A DNA stretch of 64,000 nucleotides from Eretmocerus hayati (Eukaryota > Arthropoda > Insecta > Hymenoptera > Aphelinidae): contig CM056742.1 in assembly GCA_029851415.1 (NCBI GenBank), positions 145,519,121-145,583,120 on the forward strand, given 5' to 3'. Every line of letters starts with the position of its first letter. The first letter of the stretch is position 1. The notes below the pieces were generated by a model, which saw only the letters and a list, made by a program, of their open reading frames with translations, ran no database searches and was not told the DNA's origin. The translations under genes and the position numbers were made by a program. Shown piece after piece: positions 33,055 through 43,652 of this stretch.

Positions 33055-35235
33055 TGAAATTGGTAGATATGACCGAGGTCATAGTTTCACCTGTCGATTG
33101 AGCTAAGTGACGCTCTGGAAAAGTTTGAGATTTTACCGTTCAGTTGAATAGCAGCACACAGGGGCTGTTCTTACAGAGCGGGTGCGGCCTTCCATGAGAT
33201 ACAAGCAGGTGTCTCGATGGTTATAATAGATTTCGGGTAAAAGTCAATTACTTACCAACTTTGCGGTATTTCACTTTTTGAAATTCTGTCAAATCGCGAA
33301 TGCAAAAGCGATGCTTTGCGTAAACTTTTAGCTTTAATAGACCGCATCCATGGATACTTTGTGAGTAATGACTTTTGAATTGAAATATCGACGCCGAAAG
33401 ACCAAATTATATACCAAGACCATCTGTAACGTAACGATCAGGTTGTTTGGCACTCTTTTTCAAGAATGTCATTTTCGTGAGGGTGCAACTGCTCAGGAAT
33501 AAAAGAGTTTATAAACAGTATATGCTGTGAAGCCGCGGCAGTTTTTCATGAAAGTGGAAAAGAGAGACATTATGTCTATTTGGATGCTCAAAGATGATAT
33601 CGGGTTGGCTGAGAAAAACAGAGATTATAGGTCTTGATTGAGAGATCGAAGATGAGCCGGGTTTGATATCTTGCCCGCAGCAAGGACTGTTATAGACGAA
33701 ACACTCTCGAATCCTTCACTTTTGTACTCATGAATGCGAGACATTCCTTTAAAAAGATGTATTGTTCGCTAGAGTATCTTTTGTGTAAAAGGAGAGATCT
33801 TGAGAAGAAGAGCTCATCGGGTTGATTTAAACTTTGATCGAGTGATGGCCATTCTTGTTAAGTCGCAAAGAATTTTTTTGCTATACACTTGTACAGGATA
33901 CAATCGTGACTCTCGGGCAGTGACCGAAAAAATCAACCGTCATCATAATAGAGCTGTCGACAGTTGATTACGAATAATAATAATTTTTGCATTCATCACC
34001 TTCAATAAACTTGTACAAAACGATGATGCACGACTCTATTCATCCGCTCTTCCCTATATATACAGCTGATGATTTGTATTATAGTAATCTAACTCTCACT
34101 TGACCGCAGTCAATGATATATAGCTAGATTATAGACTGATGCACCATTATGAATGGTATTTACGAATGAAATATTCCCAGAGACGCGAGTCGTCGACAAT
34201 AATGGAAATGAAAATCCATCGCACAAAATTTATTGCACAGAGTGCATTCATCGGTCAATCAACTATTTGATTGATCGAGAGAAAAAAAAGTGAAGAATGG
34301 ATATCGTTGATATAGGTATAGGTATCGTGTCCTGGATGAAAGTCTCGTCTTCGATGAGAAGATGAGCCCAGAAGTGTTGGTGATTTGAGCTTCTTCCTTT
34401 TTATTCGGCCCACGAGATCGTACGGTAAATCGGATTCCTCGATGACTTTCAATTTTGCAGAGTCAATTTTCATGGTCCCACAGATACAAAGTGAACAACG
34501 GAACTGAACTTGCAGATATATAATAACAATTTGTTCATTGCTCTATTATTCATTGTAATATACAAATTTGACAAAAAATGATGTTGAAGTTTACAAATTT
34601 CTCAAGATAAAGTAAGACAAAATACAATCACAGTTCAAGATTACGATTAATTCGTGTTCACTAGCTAATCACTCCCGGCGTCACAATGTTGAAAGTGAAA
34701 AATTGTCAGAAAACAATGAGATTAGGTAGTTATTAATTTGTTTGTTTATATCTTACGCTTCCCGTTCTCGCGATTGGGCATTTATACCTTATGGATACTG
34801 CAAGCTCGGTAGGACTTACTAACACTCAAGGTGATTTCGTTTTTCATTTTTCTTGCTCTCACTTTTGACTGACTAATTTTAGAAAAGTTCACGATGCTTA
34901 TTTCAAAGATTGGCCCTGGAGATTGAAATTGAGAGTTTGCAAGATGTTTCAAGGTGAATTAATAAAAAATTAGCACGGGACAAGGTTACTCTGAGTGATA
35001 GAAATTACCCGACTTTAAAGTATTTTTATAAGGTAGTGGCTTTATCCCAATGAATTTGATGGAATTACTTCCTGAGAATCAATTATTCCAATTTTTCAAT
35101 ATCATTTTCTTTTTTTGGGAAAAATGTCATGAATGCAGAGTGTTCCTAAAGAATTACTTCAAGTCTTGAAAATATTTTGGATGAATTTGCGAGCTAAGAA
35201 CCGCTCCAACAAATTTCATGATCCTTGCAGATTAA
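33055..35235. other. Non-coding or decayed stretch
   Basis: Fragments of coding-like sequence on the plus strand (for example a frame near 33449-33505 reading RLFGTLFQECHFREGATAQE before a stop) may extend the decayed gene at 32.7 kb. Nothing recognisable follows to 35.2 kb. Confidence 0.35.
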
Positions 35236-35641
35236 GAGTGCTCTCTACCTCTGGAAAAGCGATGGTGGCTCCTCTAGCGCCCAAATTGGTATATTGCCAA
35301 TAACAATTTTCAAAAACAAAGAGGAAGGAAACCAATAGTACCGCTCCTTGCGGATTATTTTTCTTCAAATAATAAAAAAAGTTTCATCGAGATCGGTGCA
35401 AAATTGAGCTCAAAAATTTGCAGATACATTTGTTCAGTGTTGCTGAATTGTATCTGCAAATTTTTGAGCTGAATTTTGCACCGATCTCGATGAAACTTTT
35501 TTTTAAATTTGCAGAAAAATAGTCTGCTGGTGACAGTATTATTGGTTCCATTCCTCTTTGTTTTAAAAAATTGTTATTGACAATATACCAATTTGACCGC
35601 TAGAGGCGCCACCATCGCTTTTCAAAAGGTCAAGAGCACTC
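35236..35641. repeat. 406-bp palindromic element flanked by TTAA
   Basis: The arms are nearly perfect reverse complements over about 200 bp each, meeting at a short loop near 35440. They begin GAGTGCTCT and end AGAGCACTC; inner blocks include AAAAGCGATGGTGG, TTGGTATATTG and TTTCATCGAGATCGGTGCAAA. TTAA lies immediately outside both ends (35232-35235 and 35642-35645), as for piggyBac-type target duplications, but the termini do not begin CCC as canonical piggyBac ends do. No coding capacity beyond shadow frames. Confidence 0.88.
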
Positions 35642-35645
35642 TTAA

Positions 35646-37783
35646 GTGCTCGATAACCACCTGAACGTGCGATTTTATAACGGTCCCTAGTTTTTTCAAC
35701 CGTCATTTCGATCTCCCCACTGAAACACAAGATGATCTGCCGATTCATCACCTAAAGCTGTCAATGTCAATCGATTATAAATTTCTTTCTCGTCATCAGA
35801 TACCAACTAGGTAGTAAGCAATCAAAAACACATTAAAGACCAAACTTGAAAGCAAATAAAATCGCGTGTGGCGATGTAAACTCACGATAACAAAACAAGA
35901 TCGCCATAAACTTCAATACTCAATGCCCAAAGGCCTGAAAAAATTTGACACTCAAATAGAGCTGTTCAATCCACTTATTCGTACAATGATTACTACTATT
36001 TCCGATAATACCACTCCTTTCGATATACCTAATCCAAAATCGAATCACACATAAGTATGAGAAACTTTCAAACTCAATTGTCTGAAACCGCAACGATATA
36101 CAACAGTCTGTAATTCAGATATTTAGCCTAAGGGGGTGGAAATGTCTTTTCTCTTTCGTTACATACGGTTAAACTTTTTCTCTCATTTGCTCAGCCTTCT
36201 AAATCACGAATACCTATGCAGCTGCTATGTTAAAATTTCGCTCTCGTTATCGCGTGCCACCCGCACATGTTATATCAACCATATAGAACTCGTGAATAGA
36301 CCTATCATTTTACGCATTAACTGTTTCAAGGTATATACCTACCTACTCTCTCGGGGCTTTAGCTTGTATATCGGAGAGTCTGACAGGAAGGAAACTCAAC
36401 TTATATTTTCTATAACGTATTATGCGAAGCAGACTCTTACTTTGCTCCAAATTCTCAACCGGACATTTCACTCACGTGTGTTCTATGTGTATTCAGCATA
36501 TATACCTTATATCATACATGCCTCATTGAGATACGAGGTTCTGAAAATCTGAAAATATACATACATCTGAGAGGTTGATTCGCAAGCGGATACGCCTCAC
36601 TGCAGTCAGATTCGGTCGATTTAGAGCTGTACCACACGAGGCTTTCTCAATTTTCGCGAATAACTCAGGAATCATGGATATATAGGAGGTTAATGTGAAT
36701 TTCTGTATAGTGGCTGAAAATGAATGGTACCGCGAAGCTATTAATTACGAAAATCAGCGATCGTTAATAAGAAAATGTAACGCGATCAAGATGAGATGAG
36801 TGCATGCATACACGGGGCATCAACTGTGTCTTGTAGCCGAAAAATAATTGCTACCAGCTGAAGGCGCAATAAAATGAATCTTTGTACATCCATATCCATA
36901 ATCCATGCTATGTATTATGATAGTGAATCGTATGCTCATCAAAACGCACGAAACATGGAAATTGGTAACCTAACGTGATGTACATACACCAAACTTTTTC
37001 ATCCAATTTTCACTCTCACGCGAACGCCACAATACCAAGACAGCAAAATTCAAGATACTGCACCTGAAGGATTCATCAAAGTAAGATGAGATAAAAATGA
37101 TCCGTAAACCCCGTCACAGCTAAAATATCGAATTTTCAACTCGTATATCGATTATTGGCTCGTTCGATTGAACTGATCGACATAGTGCATCTCGAGATCG
37201 CTTTCACCGTTTTAACTGACTGACTGAGTGAACGCACATCAATGCGAAAATGAGATGCCTCAGTACACGTCATTCTGATTGGCAAATGGTTTAAATTTTA
37301 ACGCATAAATTATCGATGTCTGATTGATTTGATGGCGATTGATATGTGAGATTGAATTTTCGAAACGATCGTTAACGGAATTTTTGACCCGTCGATCAAA
37401 CGGAGTCTGCATACAATTAGGCTTTTTGCCAAAGTGGTTAGCATGCCAAAGATTTATCAATTAAGTTGTTTATGTTGATTGAGTAAGATTTTGGAATAAG
37501 TATCAGATCGTGCGCGAGGGCTAGAAAAAAATTAATCGCAGAAAGGCAATCGATGATTCAACAGGCTTTTGAACCAATTAGTGAAAATTTTATCTAAAAT
37601 TTTGGCAAACTCAGAACCAGTTTGATTGCAAATTAGGTCAAATTTTAGCTCACTAATATATTTATTTCACATGTACTTTGATCATTTAATTGCAGACGAT
37701 GAAATTTTTTCCATACAACAAAATATAAGCTAATAAACGAATGTAATTTCATCTGATCAGATATTAACCAATCGCATGAGTTT

Positions 37784-37815
<32 letters not shown>

Positions 37816-39705
37816 CGTCATTAAATGGACTGCTCTCTAAACCGCTCCCATTTATAAATTTTGCCGCAAATCAAATGTAGGCTAATGCAAAAATTCCCAA
37901 AGTCATCGTTATCAAGAATTATTACGTTTACATTCGTCCCCATTCCTATTTCCTGCATAGACACAAACCTCCAATCATCAGAATTCTAAAAAAAAATCAC
38001 AAGATCTCATTATACATCTCGTACACCGCAAAAAGATGTATTCGTGATTGCAAGGATATCTTGGGTGTATATAGGTATTGCCACATTTATTTGGCGCCAC
38101 AATATCACCTGATTGTATAGGTCTCTGTGTATGGATCAAGAACCACGAGAGCGATTTCATTTCCGGCGCTGCATGTCGGTGCAGATGAGCAAAGTAGGCG
38201 CGCCGACATAATACAGAGAGATGTATCTAAAGTAAGTAACGCCCGATGGTCGAAGGATAAATAGGGAAAAAGTTTGCTTGGTCCGATTTCTCATCATAAG
38301 AGAAGAGAGCCTCGAGTGCTATGGTGTGTGTACTATGACTATTATAGACCAGTAAATGAGAGTTTGGACGATGGATGCTAATTACAGTTGCATACGAGAA
38401 CGCGTTACACTTCCGGCGGGCCTCACGCATACACATAGCATATATTGAGATATATCGAATACAGTGCGAGTACAGAGAGTGCGATGTCAGACATCAGAGG
38501 CTGCAACTTTCGCGAAAACGAATTGTAATAGGCTGTAGATGAATCTTTTTTTTTTCTCGAGTGGAATTTGTAACACTGTAGGAAAAAATTCTAATAATCG
38601 TACCTAATCATCTGAAACTCGACATTACAAGGTTAAGAGGTTTGTTGTGATTCAATATACTTACGATTTTTTGACTGACTTTAAGAATTTCTTCGTGCAG
38701 TGAAGTCGACGTAGTTTTACTCTTTATCTTTGGTTTTTTCATCACACCTATACATGTGCGATTATGCGGGTGCATGAATGTAATGCAGGTGAGATGATAG
38801 AGGTGGCGGAAGGCCCCGTTTTCACGCTGTGCCCGCACGTGTTTTATGGACACGATCCTTATCATCTGCGTCGATTTTCTTTTCTTTTCCACACATTTAT
38901 ATTTGCAACTCTGTTTCTATTGCAGCCCATGATACGAGATGTTCAAATCACACTATTCATATCTTCTATTCCTCAATGCGGTGACCTATTTTTGCTAAAT
39001 TTTTTAGGAATTTCATGATTTTATTGCAGAATTTGTCAGTTTCCCGAGGTATCAAGGGCACGGGAATTATCCTTTCTTTCTACTCAAAATTTCTCCATTC
39101 GACTCCTATAGATAAGCGTCACAAATCGCAATTTCCTCAATATATAGTCTGCGGAATATCATTGGGCGTTCAGGGTATTACATCGAGTACACAACCGAAT
39201 CTCTTGCAATCAATAGAGGCGCTTATGTTTCTGAACCCTTAAAGTGAATTAATGCTAAAGATGGTAAAAAAATACGCAACAATAAGGATATCCTAAAATT
39301 ACTTGGTTGATCTGAATTTTTACTCAATAAACAGTTGACCTATCAATTGCAGTTATGAAATTATTGTAAACACCGAATGAGTTCTGAAGGACTCACTAGA
39401 TGCACAATTACATGCCCAAATATTTTTTGACGTGAAACATTCCGCTGCACGGATAAAATACCGCGCTCGACACCGCGGAAGCCCAGTGGGTCTTGTGGGG
39501 CCCAATTTTTGAATGGCTCAGCAGCCCCTAGACAATTTTTCGATTAGGACCATTTCAATGCAAGAACACCTTCAAGGGCGACTCAAAGAAGATGTTCCAA
39601 TCGGAATGGGTCACTCAGGAATTATTGTTATCTTTACATGAATCGATTTAGACCGTAGACTCACTTTGAGCGCTGAGTTTCGCGTAAGTAATCCCAAAAT
39701 TAGTA
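35646..39705. other. Non-coding AT-rich stretch
   Basis: It contains a (TA)n microsatellite at 37787-37815. A minus-strand frame at 38608-38892 has a good donor-like site but no recognisable peptide and is not called. Nothing else is supported. Confidence 0.45.
37787..37815. repeat. (TA)n microsatellite
   Basis: About 14 uninterrupted TA units. Confidence 0.95.
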
Positions 39706-39825
39706 TATTACGAAACGACTTTGATTCCTTACGCACTGCCGGAAATTTTTACACACGAGGGTAACAACCTCGAGTGTGTAAAGTTTCCGGCAGTGCGTAA
39801 AGAATTCAAGTAGTTTCATACGACA
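39706..39825. repeat. 120-bp palindrome (TTACGCACTGCCGGAAA arms)
   Basis: The left arm TTCCTTACGCACTGCCGGAA...ACACACGAGG pairs with the right arm CCTCGAGTGTGTAAAGTTTCCGGCAGTGCGTAAAGAA. Weaker pairing extends outward through TACGAAAC and GTTTCATACGA. Further unpaired TACGCAC words follow up to 39905. Confidence 0.85.
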
Positions 39826-39904
39826 TTGTTCGCAATTCGATGTGCGTAAAATTTTTCCTTACACGCACTGAAAAAATGGTCTTCACGCACTAACTTTACG
39901 CACA

Positions 39905-40066
39905 TGGTTGCGAAATAGTATATTTCGCACCGAGTTCACGAGGTTGTAGCTCACGTCTGAGCGATCGGATTTCGGCCCAAGCCGGAGGCGAGGGTTGAAA
40001 TGATCGCTCGGAAGCGGGGAACCTCATGTGCGAGGCGCGAAAGTTATTTTTCGCAATTTTGTAGGC
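39905..40066. repeat. Second palindrome, about 160 bp, directly downstream
   Basis: The left arm GTTGCGAAATAGTATATTTCGCACCGAG...ACGAGGTT pairs with the right arm AACCTCATGTGCGAGGCGCGAAAGTTATTTTTCGCAAT. An inner hairpin GAGCGATCGGATTTC...GAAATGATCGCTC is nested inside. It is unusually GC-rich for its surroundings. Confidence 0.75.
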
Positions 40067-41505
40067 ACCCAAACATCGGAAAATTGCGAAAAACTATTTA
40101 CGCGTCATCAAGGTCTCGGATTGGCACAGACAGTTAGTTTTGACCTAGACGAAAGCTATTAACCATGCACAAATGATAAAATGTTGCCACGGAGCTTGAC
40201 AATTTATATTTTAAAAAGAGGGTCCCTTTTCGTTCTTTCCAAGAATATGGGGTGAAAAATTTCATCATTAATTTCTGGATGAGTTGAAATGGCATTATTA
40301 TTTTTGGGTGAATGAGGTCAATTGCATACTCAAAACGCAAGGAATTCAAATATTCGATTTTTCGCGGTCGTCCAATTTCGTGACGCGATTATCAAAGTCA
40401 TAAAATTTACCGCAAAACATGGTTAATTCTACAAATGAGCCGAAAAGAGAGAGCTTTTTGCATCAAAGGTGTTGCATCTTATGGTCATCGTGATTTATTC
40501 TCTCACGATTGCGCGGCCATATCCATTCAAAAGTAAGAGCCATCGCACGCAAGTTTAGAGAAGATGCGTTTATAATTCCGTGCCGCCTCGAGTGATGAAT
40601 AGCCATAGCTCTAAAATAGTCAAACGCCTCGTCGAATGCGGAAGTAAATATACTTATATCTATGGGCTCGAACCTAAATGCATGATTTCATGGAACGCAT
40701 CATTCGATTTCGATTGGTAGCCAATTGTCCACTATTATAGTGTATAGATTGGATTTGGTTGAACAGCTCAAGGTGAAGTGGAAAAATATAGAAATCGACC
40801 AGGCCTATGGATGTCCTAAGAGGTAATTTCATGAGGCTAATTGTCAGATGGATTCGATCATTAATGTCATTGGGCTACTCGGTTGAATCATCCGACACTT
40901 TATTCTATACTATTCTTTGTATTTTGAACGTGGGCATTGTAAACCTTCAACTCGGAAAGAGGTCATGCTACTACACCTTATACAGTGCATTGAGATTGGA
41001 AATGGAATAATAATCAAGAGAACTTTCTTTTTTTTTCTCGTAATCCAAATTGCGACTGAGACACTCTCAAAGCTGATGCTTATTTCAAATGTATTTCCGA
41101 AGAATTCTAGGTTTTGATCTCACTCAAGGATTTATTTTGCATTATCTGAATGAGTACGAAATTTAGACAGTAATTGACAATAATTACAGGAATCACAACG
41201 ATACAGTTTAATCTCAATGGCCTCTTGGTAATAATGAACAAGAAGCCATATAAGTTGACTGAATATGTTGGAATGACCTATTTAATATAATTGTAGCAAA
41301 AAGAGTTGCTTGACAACGAGTAATAAAGTATCAATAATTGCTCATTAACCATGATATTATTGCATATTCCTTTTAGTGGAGCACGGTACAGCCATGAATT
41401 CTTACCTATCTGATTTGATTTAAGTTTTTCGAAGCTTGTTTAACTGGCGAAGGCATTATTATTTACGAGTAAAAATTCTGGTGATTAAAGATAATTCAGT
41501 AACTC
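40067..41505. other. Non-coding stretch without recognised features
   Basis: AT-rich; short open frames (40134-40349 minus, 40807-41117 plus) lack recognisable motifs. Confidence 0.45.
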
Positions 41506-41507
41506 TA

Positions 41508-42184
41508 CACTACAAAAAGAATTTCTCAAAAATTATTCACTTCTCAAAATGGATTTTCTCAGAATGAAAATGAAATTTTCGACAAAATTCTTGGATCGAG
41601 AACTCATATCTCTGAACGAGAAATTTTTCTATAAGTATGAGAAAATCGTTTGCTCAGAAGAGCGATTTGAGAAAAAAGTCAACATCTGACGAAATTCTTT
41701 CTCGAATCGAAGAAATGAATGTCTCAAGCGTAGAAAAAAGTTGCTCAAGCCTCAAAGTCGTATTTGTTTATAAACTTCGTGGTCTCGTTAATAGGTTATA
41801 ATCGTGGCATCTTTGCGCATCTTCGTTTACATTGCTCCAATATTGGTGCTTGGCGGTTGCGAGTCGTACTCGTGAGTGGATTTATATCAATATTATGAAA
41901 ATATTGATAAAAGTGAAAATTTCGATAAACTCAAACGAACTCATGTCTATCGGGCTTTGCGTGCATTTGGAATCGGATGAGAGATTCATGCTTTTCACAG
42001 GTTAGTTGCTGTTTATTCGCGAGTAAAATTATTATTATCGTAAAGAAACGCGACTTCTCAGATGGAGACATTCCATTTCTCGATTTTAGAAAAGTCGCAA
42101 ATGAGAGATTTTAAATTTCTCAAACTTGCACACACTCATCTTTAGAAATGTGGTTTCTCGTTTGAAGAATTCCTTTTTGCAGTG
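41508..42184. mobile_element. 677-bp non-autonomous element with CACTRCAAAAAG ends
   Basis: The left end CACTACAAAAAGAATTTCTCAAA and the right end, on the opposite strand CACTGCAAAAAGGAATTCTTCAAA, are terminal inverted repeats. TA flanks both ends (41506-41507, 42185-42186). Both sub-terminal regions are crowded with GAGAAAT/ATTTCTC words in both orientations, typical of transposase-binding arrays. The CACTR start resembles CACTA (EnSpm) ends, but those make 3-bp duplications; TA here leaves the superfamily open. No transposase coding. Confidence 0.78.
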
Positions 42185-42186
42185 TA

Positions 42187-43320
42187 GCATCATGAATAAT
42201 AAACTAAAAGAAGAATTTTTCATAATTATAACCCAATACAGTGGAAAAATATTGAACACGGTGCAGAAAATTTGATTGATTCCGAGCATGTCATGAGATG
42301 AGTACACATGCATGAATTTACGTGTACACGTCGAGACTAATCAAGAAAATTTCTTAATTAGCTACATCTCAAGAATACGTGCCTACACACATGGATCAAC
42401 GATATCGCTTTTCCTGTACCAAACACGATGCTAATTAACTTGTCCAGTAGAGATGCGTTTTTCTTCGTGTTCTCAAAGAAAGCACGCAGTTGTAGTTTTT
42501 TTTTACCCCTGATATGTTTTCCATCTCCCCTATACATGTAAGACTGAATAATTTGTCACGGATGGGTAACCGTCGAGCCGTGAGAGGCTTTCGGTCAAGC
42601 TTTGAAACGCTAACGACTTTTGTGTATATAATATACAAGTACGTCCTTGATGATGGCTTCCATGATTGGCATTTAATGAATTTTGATCGAATGCAAATAC
42701 AAGCACCTAGTTTGCGCGCCAAGCTAATATATGAGAAAACGAAAGTTTTGCAAGGATGTATTCGTACGCAAATCACCTTTCATACAAAATCTCAAACTTT
42801 AGCTTATTCGATACTTTTTGCTGGGTGCAAACAATTTCTCAATCAGGTTCCATCTTTTGATACTTCAACGCTTACGAAAGGATAGAAACTTTCTTTGCAA
42901 ATGAAATGTCAATCAGGGAACGATCTTGAAAGTCTTGCAAAATTTTCAGAAAGTTGAACAAAATGTAAAAATAGCACACAGGCTCGCAAAAAAGAAAACT
43001 TTTCCTATCAAGAAAAGATAGGAGAAATTTTTGTCATATTTTGGGATGATAAACACGTATTTGAACTTAAGACAGCACCTTTGTTTGACTTTTTTTGGTT
43101 TATGGCAATATTTACAGGTTAAAAGAATACCTTGATATGAATTTTTGTCTTTTAGGTTGATATTGAAATCTTCTACAGCAAAAGTAACGACAGGACTGTT
43201 TTTTTATCAACTTTCGCGTTTGAAAACGTACTCAGGAATTTTTGTACTACCCTTAAACTAGGAAAAGTTTTAGACATGTAGACCAAGGTGCTGCCTTTAC
43301 GACGGAGGGATACAGGCCTG
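42187..43320. other. Non-coding stretch without recognised features
   Basis: Opposed open frames at 42435-42776 (minus) and 42514-42885 (plus) overlap each other and show no family motif; neither is called. Confidence 0.4.
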
Positions 43321-43652
43321 GGGGGATATTCCTCTTCGAGACCGAAATAGGGACTGGATAGGTCAAAACTAAGAACGGGATTGAGATGGTTTTACGTCAA
43401 ATTTTACGTCATAAAGAATTTTTTGGAACTTTTCAGCAGTGCTAGGAGCCAGAAACAAGAGACAGGGTGAAAACAACTAAGAAAATGGTCAAACAGTATG
43501 CTGATGCGGACCCCAATATGTGTGATTTTTTGCTCGCCTTCAACTCCAACCTCCCAGCATTGCTGGAAATTTCCAAAAAATACGTTTTCGTCGTAAAATT
43601 TAACTGAAAATTCGACCATCTTGAAGTATCAAGTCACCATCAAGAATATCCC
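43321..43652. repeat. Imperfect palindromic MITE-like element, about 330 bp
   Basis: Left pieces GGGGATATTC, GAGATGG, AAATTTTACGTC and TTTTTTGGAACTTTTCAGCA pair in reverse-complement order with the right pieces TGCTGGAAATTTCCAAAAAA, GTCGTAAAATTT, GACCATCTT and AAGAATATCCC. The loop is about 43449-43551. Confidence 0.75.

Noticed and set aside
33246..33400. Minus-strand open frame ending at GTTG|GTAAGT in the right phase for the CDR2-like gene
   Set aside because: No start codon between the upstream stop and the donor, and no acceptor to make it internal.
38608..38892. Minus-strand frame with a consensus donor (ATC|GTAAGT), considered as first CDR2-like exon
   Set aside because: It ends in codon phase 0, but the acceptor at 14496 needs one leftover G; the frame would break.
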